Shown: positions 18,401-23,315 of the stretch, piece by piece
Numbering within the stretch: position 1 is the first letter of the stretch
Layout: the number at the start of each line of letters is the position of its first letter
Assembly (NCBI GenBank): GCA_000969725.1
Contig: JXSR01S002933.1
Reading direction: 5' to 3' (one strand)
Source of the DNA: Ophiothrix spiculata
Lineage: Eukaryota > Echinodermata > Ophiuroidea > Amphilepidida > Ophiotrichidae
Length of the DNA stretch: 23,315 nucleotides
Program-made: the position numbers and the translations under genes
The notes under the pieces: generated by a model
Told to the model about the DNA's origin: nothing
Databases searched by the model: none
The model's input: the letters and a program-made list of their open reading frames with translations, nothing else

Positions 18401-19232
18401 CGTGCATGACGTTCCTGGTGCTGCTCTCCTGAATGGTCTGAATATTGTATAGCATTCCCGCAAAGATGGCCGCTAATCTAAAACACGGATAACCTCTATT
18501 TACTCTTAGCTCTTACTTCGTGAGAAAAGAAATCAGGAATTCTAATCCCATGCCCCGATGCAAAGTTGATGTGCAATGAACTTAATTGTTTGTTACGCAC
18601 AAAATTTATCAGACCTTGCTTGATCAAAGCAAATACACCAAGTAATGTGACCCCCCATCTGAAAATGTAATAATCCCAAATAAATAATAGCCTTAGAGCA
18701 GCTATGTTTTTGAATTAAAAAAGCATTATGTATTGTGTTTACTATGTAGATAATTACGGTTCGCTGCCTTTTGTTTTTTCGCATTGCAAGTGCTGTATTA
18801 ATGTCTGAAAACTATTTTACAAATATTTGACAAAACTACATATAAATATATGTAAATCAATTACATGAGGCTAAAACATGTATAAACATCAAAATAATCT
18901 ATCATCTCATCGTTGTTGTAAGACAAGAAGTTGTTAATTTCATTGACGATTTATTGGATTCTTAGCGGTGTTCAAAGAGGAGCACTAAGGTTTCCATATG
19001 AATGACAGTCAACAACAACAACAGATAACATAGAAATGCAGGTATCTGTCATCCAGTACTATGACATAACCCCCTTTTATTTTTCGAACCACAGGAGGAT
19101 ACAAACATACTACTGCAGGTGTACATAATAAGAATCTGATTTGTTTTTTTCCATTTTAGGTATTTATCAGCACCGGAGCAATTAGAGGCATTCTTTCCCG
19201 ATTCAGCGTATCAGAAGGCTTCAAGTCATTAG
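3355..19232 (+). CDS. MSL3: MSL3 ortholog (male-specific lethal 3), ten exons, 5' end missing
   Basis: Joined exons: 3355-3437, 4788-4883, 6327-6400, 10211-10263, 13243-13347, 13546-13715, 14788-14928, 15291-15976, 17461-17545, 19160-19232. All have AG acceptors and GT donors, phases agree, and they give 521 residues plus TAG. Residues 1-60 are most of a chromo-barrel (PEYLVHFTGW, then SSWDRWAPEDF) with the aromatic residues F22, W25, W29 and W32 that in the family form or flank the methyl-lysine cage. Residues 60-102 are a basic then an acidic serine linker. The MRG domain starts near 111 (EVPISLPEPLRAKLEDDCY), is broken by a charged insert of about 215 residues (241-455) with an AT-hook (K-R-G-R-P at 247-251), and resumes at KIYGAQHLLRLFVKLPE. 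In the family MSL3 binds methylated H4K20 and MSL1 in the MSL complex that acetylates H4K16. The paralog MRG15 is disfavoured: it lacks the long insert and its barrel reads differently. The start codon and first barrel strands are not in the window as far as I can see. Confidence 0.93.
3798..4189. mobile_element. PIF/Harbinger-like MITE (392 bp)
   Basis: Bounded by GGCC with a three-base duplication TTA at 3795-3797 and 4190-4192. Inverted ends: GGCCAAAAAAAAATATTG at left, GGCCTAAAAAAAAATGTG at right on the other strand, both followed by TTTGTTTGCCCTCC and further in by GGGTCGGTCG. A TTA/TAA duplication with GG-starting ends is the PIF/Harbinger pattern. A T27 homopolymer sits at about 3871-3897. 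Confidence 0.85.
4601..4650. repeat. (CAAA)n microsatellite
   Basis: About 50 bases of AACAAACAAACAAATAAAC-type repeat with a few interruptions, in the intron between the exons ending at 3437 and starting at 4788. Confidence 0.9.
4788..4883 (+). CDS. MSL3: MSL3 exon: chromo-barrel end and following helix
   Basis: Acceptor TTTTAG at 4782-4787, donor GTAAGC after 4883. The first base completes the split serine codon; the exon reads WDRWAPEDFILSYTEENIDL and then QERLQQEAMEKM. WDRWA-ED is the signature that closes the barrel in MSL3, and the residues after it form the C-terminal helix. Confidence 0.94.
4944..5201. mobile_element. Second, shorter MITE of the same family as 3798-4189
   Basis: Left end GGCCTAAAAAATAGTTGTTC with TGTTGCCCTCAAGTGGAA following; right end on the other strand GGCCAATAAAAGTTGTTGTG then TTGCCGTCAGTGA. 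The left 40 bases align with the left end of the 3798 element (GCCCTCCAGTGGAA). A target duplication is no longer clear. It starts about 60 bases after the MSL3 exon ending at 4883. Confidence 0.7.
5278..5418. mobile_element. Short inverted-repeat element (141 bp)
   Basis: Left end GGTCAGGAGTTTGAAAAT, right end on the other strand GGTCAGAAATTTGAGGAG, with GGGAGAAT/GGAGAATC and GAGAATATTCTC-like continuation. It is mostly a foldback with a small centre. No target duplication identified; family unknown. Confidence 0.45.
5419..6326. other. Intron stretch without recognised feature
   Basis: AT-rich sequence with scattered TCGCAAAT and TTTGCAAT words, which suggest old MITE fragments (5460-5500, 5850-5900), but no ends can be paired. 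It leads into the acceptor of the exon at 6327. Confidence 0.4.
6327..6400 (+). CDS. MSL3: MSL3 exon: lysine/arginine-rich linker
   Basis: Acceptor TTGTTAG at 6320-6326. It reads RVKKRKKKKTIAQLVREAKR and then KKRA, a strongly basic linker that fits the RKKKR stretch after the chromo-barrel in vertebrate MSL3 and could act in DNA binding or nuclear import. It ends in phase 1. The donor GTACTG is weak, and the terminal inverted repeat of a MITE starts two or three bases inside the intron. Reading on would stay open for 31 codons inside the transposon, so the splice end rests on phase agreement with the next exon. Confidence 0.85.
6403..7407. mobile_element. Outer MITE, split by a second insertion
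   Basis: Left tip ACTGTAAAAGGATTTAATTT at 6403; right tip on the other strand ACTGTAAAGGGACTAA from 7407. Subterminal GCGAAATTAAATCCCTAGCG and GAGGGATTTAATTTGGCGAA boxes recur inside. Without the inner insertion (6599-7393) it would be roughly 200 bp. Its left tip lies at the third base of the intron after the exon ending at 6400, so the splice donor and the element boundary nearly coincide. Confidence 0.75.
6599..7393. mobile_element. Inner transposon nested in the outer MITE, 9-10 bp target duplication
   Basis: Ends are AACGTTGGG at 6600-6608 and CCCAACGTT at 7385-7393. The flanks AGTCCCTTT (6590-6598) and AGTCCCTTT (7394-7402) are a perfect 9-base target duplication, or 10 bases with one mismatch. 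GTGTACACG- and TGTAAACGTTTACA-type palindromes crowd both ends. A 9-10 base duplication is typical of Mutator-type elements; no transposase is present, so it is a non-autonomous copy. Confidence 0.8.
7546..7659. repeat. Perfect 22-bp inverted repeat forming a 114-bp hairpin
   Basis: AAATGAGACAAAATCAATGC plus AC at 7546-7567 is exactly complementary to 7638-7659. Inside, GTCCAATTCAC pairs with GTGCATTGGAC (one mismatch) and GGCCC pairs with GGGCC across an ATAG loop. The whole 114 bases can fold as a nested stem. No protein content; probably the core of a foldback element. Confidence 0.8.
7660..8434. other. Intron stretch without recognised feature
   Basis: AT-rich. It holds a CACTGCACTCGGCGTAAT segment near 7886 that faintly echoes the CGAGTGCATTGG of the hairpin at 7546-7659, so both may belong to one larger element. 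Otherwise no repeat ends or coding remnants. Confidence 0.35.
8435..8563 (+). pseudogene. LINE remnant, 3' end of reverse-transcriptase ORF
   Basis: The + strand reads FSSAAPKLWNWLLTKICCVH then SIEEFKSMLKTPLFMQSWDH and a TAA at 8561-8563. This matches the well-known last residues of CR1/L2-like non-LTR retrotransposon polyproteins (AFSVAAPKLWNSLP...SFKSLLKTHLF). One base appears to be lost just before the first Phe (CGTGCTTCTCATCT for CGTGCTTTCTCATCT), which breaks the frame with the RA that precedes it. Bases to about 8713 are probably its 3' untranslated part, cut by the element at 8714. Confidence 0.7.
8714..9436. mobile_element. Long-hairpin element with TTAA target sites (723 bp)
   Basis: Ends TTAAGGGGCCTGTTAAGG and, on the other strand, TTAAGGGCCCTGTCAACC. 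The two halves are inverted copies almost throughout: AGTATACATTTCTAGAAG, GGATTTGCATACTGAACA, TGATGGTCAG and CCCAAAATTTTACGGGAAAG occur at left and, inverted, at right. Only about 100 bases near 9020-9110 are unpaired. TTAA ends suggest piggyBac or Kolobok mobilisation. No coding capacity. Confidence 0.85.
9519..10120. mobile_element. MITE with ~34-bp terminal inverted repeats (TGTGACC ends)
   Basis: Left TGTGACCTGTCATATCAAAAG then GTACCTTAAGG; the right end on the other strand reads TGTGACCCATCATATCGAAAG then GTACCTTAAGG. Flanks are AT-rich (ATA / TAT), so a short duplication of TA or TAT is possible but not certain. The interior holds a 149-bp tandem duplication. The open frame across it is a by-product of the duplication, not a gene. 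Confidence 0.8.
9569..9866. repeat. 149-bp tandem duplication inside the TGTGACC element
   Basis: Unit 1 9569-9717 and unit 2 9718-9866 both begin AGATACGGGCCATTGAAGC and end TTAAAAACCAAG. I see a single substitution (TTACTATTG against TTACTTTTG), so the duplication is young compared with the element's other changes, or is being homogenised. Confidence 0.92.
10211..10263 (+). CDS. MSL3: MSL3 exon: short Ser/Asp-rich linker
   Basis: Acceptor ATTTCTTCAG, donor GTAAGT. A 53-base exon reading DSSSATSSTIDSDDSDDS with the split first codon. The acidic serine run corresponds to the SSSSD/E-rich linker between chromo-barrel and MRG domain in other MSL3 proteins and looks like a casein kinase 2 type substrate region (inference). 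Both junction phases match the neighbours. Confidence 0.88.
10655..11055. repeat. GC-rich repeat with recurrent GGGTCGGG motif
   Basis: A 400-base island in an AT-rich intron with many copies of CGGGGT, GGGTCGGG and CCGGTCCGG. It opens with AAGGCCCCGAAACCCC and closes with CCTGCCCCGCAGGGCG. No reading frame of note; likely a non-autonomous transposon or a degenerate simple-repeat array. Confidence 0.6.
11818..11866 (+). promoter_or_regulatory. Promoter-like cluster: inverted CCAAT, CRE, TATA-like, CCAAT
   Basis: ATTGG (11818-11822), TGACGTCA (11832-11839, a full cAMP-response element), TATAAAA (11842-11848) and CCAAT (11862-11866) lie within 50 bases, just before the gap. A second ACGTCAGCT box is near 11771. 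All this is inside the transposon at 11466-12860, so it may be that element's own promoter. Orientation and activity are unproven. Confidence 0.35.
11870..12715. other. Assembly gap (846 N)
   Basis: A run of N. Open frames drawn through it on either strand are meaningless. Being inside a repeat with inverted ends probably explains why it was not assembled. Confidence 0.99.
12871..13242. other. Intron stretch leading to the MRG-start exon
   Basis: AT-rich unique-looking sequence after the CARGCC element. Nothing beyond the branch/pyrimidine region of the acceptor at 13242. Confidence 0.4.
13243..13347 (+). CDS. MSL3: MSL3 exon: start of MRG domain
   Basis: Acceptor TTGCATTGCAG, donor GTATAT; both junctions are phase 0. 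It codes 35 residues, SNDDYDTYREVPISLPEPLR then AKLEDDCYFIAHKHQ. The pattern [IV]-x-[IL]-PE-x-L-[KR]-x-[KQ]-LEDDCY is the conserved first helix of the MRG domain in MSL3 proteins. Confidence 0.93.
13546..13715 (+). CDS. MSL3: MSL3 exon: MRG domain, helices 2-3 and proline-rich loop
   Basis: Acceptor TTTTTCAAACAG, donor GTAAGT. It begins LIKLPCTPSILTVLESYVEY, the counterpart of the family's [20 protein letters not shown], and then runs into a Gly/Pro-rich loop (LLLGGGSG, PIPPPPLP) that ends just before the next helix. The loop is of variable length in the family. Confidence 0.93.
13716..14787. other. Intron between MRG exons, nothing firm
   Basis: 1,072 bases of AT-rich sequence. Short open frames near 14454-14761 on both strands are low-complexity and lack any known motif. 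A CCCCGATCAGGGCT palindrome is at about 14327. No transposon ends were found. Confidence 0.45.
14788..14928 (+). CDS. MSL3: MSL3 exon: MRG domain, central helices
   Basis: Acceptor TTATTTTCTAG, donor GTAAGT. Reads NVELVKEVMDGLRVLFDFTI, then LLYTSERAQYNKLVATNYLP. The LVKEVMDGLR-x-x-FDFT block and the LLY-x-x-E-AQY motif are hallmarks of the MRG fold; the aromatic/leucine face of these helices is the family's partner-binding groove for MSL1-type peptides. Confidence 0.94.
14957..14977. repeat. Poly-G tract
   Basis: GGGGT then 16 G, starting 28 bases after the splice donor at 14928. It could form a G-quadruplex in the pre-mRNA close to the 5' splice site (inference). Confidence 0.9.
15291..15976 (+). 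CDS. MSL3: MSL3 exon: AT-hook and charged insert, then MRG resumes
   Basis: The largest exon (686 bases; acceptor CTGTTTACAG, donor GTAAGA). It begins TPVKRKRGRPSKIPKTP, a canonical AT-hook core (R-G-R-P flanked by K/R/S) that would bind the minor groove of AT-rich DNA. About 200 residues rich in Ser, Thr, Pro, Lys and Glu follow, likely disordered, with several Arg-Ser patches (TRRLS, SGRHSARLSS-like). It ends PPVKIYGAQHLLRLF, the conserved re-entry into the MRG domain. Human MSL3 also has a long basic insert here; a clear GRP hook at this spot is worth comparing. An overlapping open frame on the other strand is a shadow. Confidence 0.92.
16308..16833. mobile_element. MITE with GTGACCAA ends at TTAA-like sites (526 bp)
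   Basis: Left CTAAGTGACCAA (16308), right TTGGTCACTTAA (ends 16833). With CTAA read as a changed TTAA this is a TTAA-type insertion. A G13 run (16349-16361) followed by TCCTAGGGACCC at left is mirrored by TAGGGCTCTTAGGACCCC at right. The interior is AT-rich without coding content. It lies in the intron after the AT-hook exon. Confidence 0.65.
16834..17460. other. Intron stretch without recognised feature
   Basis: AT-rich sequence downstream of the GTGACCAA MITE, ending in the pyrimidine tract TGTTCTCTTTCAG of the exon at 17461. Confidence 0.45.
17461..17545 (+). CDS. MSL3: MSL3 exon: MRG domain, penultimate helices
   Basis: Acceptor TGTTCTCTTTCAG, donor GTAAGT. Codes VKLPETLGKMNLPPKKLKPL then VKHLELFLK, the counterpart of [30 protein letters not shown] in vertebrate MSL3. 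Split codons on both sides agree with the neighbouring exons. Confidence 0.94.
17610..17780. repeat. Repeat with TGACCT half-sites
   Basis: Contains TGACCTGTGACCT (about 17632-17644), an exact direct repeat of TGACCT with one spacer, then TGACCTTTGACACC and two further TTGACC/TTGGCC blocks. Sequences of the tgacctttgacc type recur in many invertebrate genomes as dispersed repeats, so I treat this as a repeat first and a receptor site second. Boundaries are vague. Confidence 0.4.
17781..19159. other. Last intron, distal part
   Basis: Contains a short inverted pair, GAGGTAAATGTAAACAAAC near 17970 and GTTTGTTTGTTTACCTC near 18060, with a (GTTT)n run; this may be a small foldback. Otherwise AT-rich with AGATGGCC words near 18252 and 18464. 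No reading frame is convincing. Confidence 0.4.
19160..19232 (+). CDS. MSL3: MSL3 terminal coding exon
   Basis: Acceptor TTCCATTTTAG. Reads YLSAPEQLEAFFPDSAYQKA then SSH and stops at TAG (19230-19232). The FFP-[DE]-SAY block is the conserved end of the MRG domain in MSL3. The tail beyond it is about ten residues shorter than in vertebrates. Confidence 0.93.
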
Positions 19233-19670
19233 ACAAATCACCATGGTTACTGCTGGGTCATGACCTGTATTCCAAGTTGAAATATGCGGAGGCTGAGGCA
19301 TAATTGTTATTAACCAAGATCTCAACATTGCTGTCCATTCAACTGATTGAAGGATATGCATTAATACCCTTGAAGCTATAAATCGCCATGGTCGCTGCTG
19401 ATTCATGGCCTGTTATAGTGTTCCAAGTGGAAATAAGTGGAGACTAAGACATAAATCTAACCAAATAAGAACTCTGTATTGTTGTCTATTCAACCAATTG
19501 AAGGATATGCGTTCATATACTCTAAAAGCTATAGTATGTGTCTCTGAGTAAAGAAATTGCCATGGATTATGAATATGTATGTTTAAAGTAAGATTCAGAT
19601 ATGTTTACAATTATTGTTGGATTTAATTTTTGAACGCGTGCCTGTAATAAATACGCAGTCACCTTTGGTG
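19233..19670 (+). other. Putative MSL3 3' untranslated region
   Basis: Non-coding sequence directly after the stop codon. A diverged tandem duplication fills its first 305 bases. The first plausible polyadenylation hexamer is AATAAA at 19646-19651, followed by a GT-rich stretch near 19680-19700. The real end cannot be fixed without transcripts. Confidence 0.45.
19236..19537 (+). repeat. Diverged tandem duplication, unit about 150 bp, two copies
   Basis: Copy A (about 19236-19383) and copy B (about 19384-19537) share ordered landmarks: GCCATGGT/CACCATGG, CTGCTG..TCATG.CCTGT, TTCCAAGT.GAAATA, a GGAG.CT..G.CATAA stretch, TTG.TGTC.ATTCAAC, ATTGAAGGATATGC and A.AGCTATA. Overall identity looks around 75 percent by eye, so it is not recent. 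A third partial start (GCCATGGATTATG) sits near 19559. Confidence 0.8.
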
Positions 19671-20084
19671 CAAGCGTACATTTTCAAGGTTGTTGTGTAC
19701 ACGTTTATGCTCAAGACTCGAGTACGCGTTCACGAATTGAATCCAACAACAATGCTGGGAGAAATGGCTTGGATATTTCGGATTACCTGTACACTTGATC
19801 CGAAATTCTGTTTGATCTGTTGCGTCATTTGCACTGAACACATGTGCAGGAATGTGGTATTACATGCTTGTTGCTCCTGAAACAGTATTTATTAATTATG
19901 CAATACTATTTTTGCTTCAAGTAATTCTTGGACTTAAAAATGTACAACCTTGCGTAACACAATTGTGTCCGCATTTTACGCAAATTCGCAATGCTATGTA
20001 GGCACGCACAATGTCACAGTACTGTGGATTACTGATTGGAAACGGTGTTGCGTACTTGCTGGTGTCCGGTACTTATGGATACGT

Positions 20085-20143
20085 GGTGGCTGCACTCAAA
20101 AATCATGTTTGTGGGGTGGCTACATTCAAAAATCATGTTTGTG
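20085..20143. repeat. 30-bp tandem duplication
   Basis: Two adjacent copies of GGTGGCT(G/A)CA(C/T)TCAAAA followed by ATCATGTTTGTG, at 20085 and 20115, differing at two positions. Flank of MSL3; no coding meaning seen. Confidence 0.85.
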
Positions 20144-20429
20144 TCCAAATTTATTTGAAACAATAATAGGGATTTAAATTACTAAGATTGAGTTGAAAAT
20201 ATTTTTACATTCTGTACTGGCTGTCCTTTGTGCTTTGGTGCCAAATTTCCTCATACGTTCAGACTCAACCGTTCTATCGTTTAGTCGTATATTGATATAT
20301 GTTTTCATTTAGTGCATATGCATTTTATTTTTGTATTTGATGCTATAAATATTCCTTACTTAGTATAGACATAGGATAGGAATATGTTGTATTGCATTTT
20401 GAGTTGTTTAAATACCATTGTTACTGTTA

Positions 20430-20605
20430 CAGTGGAACCTCGTTAACACAAAATCACTGGGGCCAAGGATTTTATTTTGTGTTAGGATTTTGTTTTATCT
20501 AACTGAATTCACCCTACATAGAAGATCAATACTAGAGTCCAAACAAACAGTTTGTGTTATCAGGGTTTTTGTGCTAACATATTTTGTGTTAACGAGGTTT
20601 CACTG
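20430..20605. mobile_element. pogo/Tigger-like MITE (176 bp)
   Basis: Ends CAGTGGAACCTCGTTAACAC and, on the other strand, CAGTGAAACCTCGTTAACAC, with AAAAT..GTGTTA continuation. CAGTNGAACCTCG is the characteristic tip of pogo/Tigger members of the Tc1/mariner superfamily. TA precedes the left tip; the right flank is AA, so one side of the TA duplication has changed. Confidence 0.88.
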
Positions 20606-20754
20606 AATATTGGCTTCTTATTTTGAGAGGGGATTTTGAATTTCTTATTTTGAACCCCTCTCATCAGGTAGTCTAATCAGTGCATTATTATAATTCCAGA
20701 AAATAATTGTACATCCCACAAGAAGGCTAGGGAGCTTTCCTGAATATATATATA

Positions 20755-21381
20755 CAGTGTGTCCCAGAATAAACCTTACAATCTTTGCGTGCAATTTTCA
20801 TGGGTTTAACAGATAGTCAGAAAGTATGTAAAGATTGTATTTTATAGCCCATGAGTTGAACTTTTAGAAACCGTTTGTTTCATTTCAATCAGTAGTATAC
20901 AACAAAAGTTATGTTGTATCAAACTTTTGGGTGGATTTTTGTCTGGTCCAATTTCATGATTATTGGCCATAAACTAAGGGTGTCTCTGAATGGTATAAAA
21001 ATTAGTCGCCTTGGAAAACTTATCATATCTGTCTTATTTTTACATCAAATTTGTTCATTTTTTCACCATAGATAAAAGAAAGCATGTGCGTAGTAAATCA
21101 GTAAACATCGTTATGGTTATATGAACAGATCAATAACAATACTCAATAGAGCTTCATTCAAGGGGAACTTACAAACTCATGAAATTGGACCAGCAAATTT
21201 TACATTCAATTATTTGACAAAGCATAACTTTTGTTGTACATTATCGATTGAAATGAAACAAACGGTATCTAAAAGTTCAATTCATTGGCTATAAAATGCA
21301 ACCTTTGCATACTTTCGAACTATCCGTTAAACCCATGAAAATTGCACGCAAAGATTGTAAGGTTTATTCTGGGACACACTG
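20755..21381. mobile_element. Tc1/mariner-type MITE with long arms (627 bp)
   Basis: Left CAGTGTGTCCCAGAATAAAC and the inverted right end CAGTGTGTCCCAGAATAAAC are identical at the tips and flanked by TA on both sides (20753-20754, 21382-21383). The arms stay complementary for roughly 200 bases (TTGCGTGCAATTTTCATGGG, AACCGTTTGTTTCATTTC, GGTCCAATTTCATGA). The centre of about 200 bases has no recognisable transposase. Confidence 0.9.
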
Positions 21382-21530
21382 TATATGCTGTGGTAGTACA
21401 GACATCATTTTAGTATGCAATCCACCTTACACATGCAATCTGGTTCCAAATAATGATAATACTGATAATGGCATCACTGATCCCATGTGTTAGCCCAATA
21501 TATGTAGGTAGACATAAAAAGGAACATTCT

Positions 21531-21886
21531 AGTCAAGTTAGCTCAAATGGCAAGGCCCTCGCTTGCGATGTGGAAGGTCTTGAGTTCGAACCCCGCTGGT
21601 GCCAAAAGTTGAGTGTGCTTGAAATTCCCTTAGACAAGAAACTTATAACTGCTAATTGTCTCGTGGAAAGCGGTACGAAACTTAGGGAGCTGATCCAGGC
21701 AGCGATGGTGCGTATATGGGCTGATCAAGGTTCAGCACCCCCAGAGGTTGCCGCAGAACCTGAAATGATGCTTGGTCTTGAATGGAGCTTAATAGAGCCA
21801 CAGTGATAAGGGAACACCTGTAAAGTGTGCAGAGGCCGAGTGGAATTACAAATCTGGCATAGCGCACTATAAATCACTATAAATCC
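21531..21886 (+). mobile_element. tRNA-derived SINE (about 356 bp)
   Basis: The head has an RNA polymerase III A box (TAGCTCAAATGG, 21539-21550) and a B box (GAGTTCGAACC, 21582-21592) at the usual spacing. The T-stem and acceptor do not pair as in a working tRNA, so it is a SINE head rather than a tRNA gene. The body includes AGCTGATCCAGGCAGCG and GTTGCCGCAGAACC. The tail ends in short repeats ACTATAAATC ACTATAAATC. An open frame of 117 codons across it is incidental. Confidence 0.78.
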
Positions 21887-23315
21887 CAGTATTTTTTATA
21901 TCATTCATTTTGTATAGTACATGTGCAACACCTTGTTCTTCAGGGACAAGTGGTTATCATATAATATGTCACAAAAAGTGAACCATATTGACATCCACTC
22001 TTCAAGATTGTGAAATGTGAAAGCTTTGGTGCTATTGTTTTATTTTTGTTCAAATTGTTATCCATAGTTTGTCAGATAACATCTAATGTTTTGTGATTGA
22101 TTGTATTGAGTATTCCGAGAACTGGGACCAATGTGGATACACCACAAATCATTATTTTGTTTTTCTTAGACCTGAAACATGATATTGACATGTTAATTAA
22201 ATACATATGAAAAGTGTAGATTACTTAAGGCTGGTGTTAAGTAACGGTATTAAATACTGTGCTTTTCTTTGATTTCTCTCAAACAACAGAGCTAGTAGAT
22301 CATGAACCATGCATCTAAATTTTATAAAATTATTCATTATTATATACTATATTAATAAATTTAGCATGTTGATACCCTATGACATTATTTCAAATAGTTT
22401 CAACCATCTTGAGAAAACCCCATAAATAGTTCTTTTGAAAAGACTATTTACGGGTTTTGAAAGACTATTTAAAGGTTTTCTGTGTAATTTATAGCTGCAT
22501 CACTTTCACGCACGGACTTACGCGCGTAACAAACTTAGACGTGCAAGCCAATACGCGCATTAACCTATTGCTTGCATTCATGGTTATAGCATTTTGTTAG
22601 GGTCTTATTTAATTAGATTAATTAAATTAGGGCTCGTAAAAATTACATCATTCAAAAATTTATTTATACAGTATATAAAACAAATATATACTGACATTTT
22701 TCAGATCTCTGGATTAAAACTATGGGCCTGAAGTGACTAAAATTTAGCTATTTAACTGAGGGGCGTAATTTGTATATTAAAAACCCAATATTTTGATTAG
22801 CTCAAGGTGGGAAGTCAGTTCTTGTTCATGATTTACAATTTTAATCAAAATAACCGAAAACCATGTTTTCCAAGTCTACAATTTCGTTAAAAGTAAATTT
22901 CTTTTTTTATAGATGGATTATTGTGGATGCAGTATGGAGAGTCTTTGGGGATTCTCACAAAAAATCTAGCACTCAGGTCTGTGTAACGAAACCAAAATTA
23001 TACCCTGTTACAAAATTTGACAAATCATATTGTTTTTACTCCTGGGAATGTGTTCTTTTGGTTCCAGTCATTGATTGCAGATTGACAGAGTACATTTTCT
23101 CTAAGATGGCATGTCACTAGGTGGGTATGCTAAAAAGGTGGTGTTGTTACATTTTGTCATGGGTTCTCGAACTTAATTTGATGTAAATTCACTATTTCTT
23201 GGCCTATTGGCTTGTATAAAATCTCATTTGAAAGCTTACACTTTCCGCTATTTGTGGCCGTAATTTGGTCTTCATGGGTTACATAATTTAGGAGAAACAA
23301 TGGTTTGAACTTGGC
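21887..23315. other. Downstream flank, mostly featureless
   Basis: AT-rich sequence with one GC-richer patch (ACGCACGGACTTACGCGCG near 22513). A single strong-looking acceptor (CTTTTTTTATAG, ending 22912) precedes an exon-sized open stretch, described among the findings. No repeat with paired ends was found. Confidence 0.4.

Noticed and set aside
21531-21604. Possible functional tRNA gene
   Set aside because: A and B boxes are present but T-stem and acceptor stem do not pair; the downstream body and tail fit a SINE.
21453-21806. 117-codon + frame
   Set aside because: Falls on the tRNA-derived SINE; no protein family resemblance.
22863-23120. 85-codon + frame as a complete gene
   Set aside because: Its start lies upstream of a strong splice acceptor and in low-complexity sequence; at most a 64-base exon inside it is plausible.

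Overview
This window is eukaryotic genomic DNA. It carries one multi-exon protein gene on the + strand, with GT-AG introns, AT-rich introns packed with short transposons, and an assembly gap of N at 11870-12715. The gene is the ortholog of MSL3 (male-specific lethal 3), a chromo-barrel/MRG-domain subunit of the MSL histone H4K16 acetyltransferase complex. The gene structure and the abundance of miniature inverted-repeat elements (MITEs), with a tRNA-derived SINE and a Merlin DNA transposon, suggest an invertebrate metazoan. A marine deuterostome (hemichordate, lancelet or echinoderm grade) is my best guess, but the sequence alone does not settle it.

Layout. 1-3354: upstream intron (or 5' flank) of MSL3, holding a poly-G/34-bp-unit repeat (361-680), a decayed Merlin (ISXO2-like) transposase on the - strand (about 700-2400) and a 505-bp MITE with TTAA ends (2786-3290). 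3355-19232: ten consecutive coding exons of MSL3 that join in frame into 521 codons plus a stop. The exon(s) coding for the start methionine and the first strands of the chromo-barrel were not found and probably lie upstream of the window. The introns hold two PIF/Harbinger-like MITEs, a MITE nested in another MITE, a perfect 22-bp inverted repeat forming a long hairpin, a LINE 3' remnant, two TTAA-type elements, an element with 34-bp terminal repeats and an internal 149-bp tandem duplication, a GC-rich GGGTCGGG repeat and a CARGCCGCGACAAA-ended transposon that contains the assembly gap. 19233 to about 19670: 3' UTR containing a diverged tandem duplication. 19670-23315: flank with a pogo/Tigger-like MITE, a mariner-like MITE with arms of about 200 bp and a tRNA-derived SINE. 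A weak exon-like segment near 22913 is the only hint of a neighbouring gene.

Function. In known animals the MSL3 chromo-barrel reads methylated histone H4 lysine 20, and the MRG domain docks on MSL1 so that the MOF/KAT8 acetyltransferase is delivered to active chromatin. This copy also shows an AT-hook in the long basic insert of its MRG region. No RNA gene other than the SINE head, no CRISPR array and no operon-like structure is present. I did not find a coherent undescribed gene system. The most unusual structures are a MITE end lying at a splice donor, the nested MITE pair with a clean target duplication, and several long hairpin elements.
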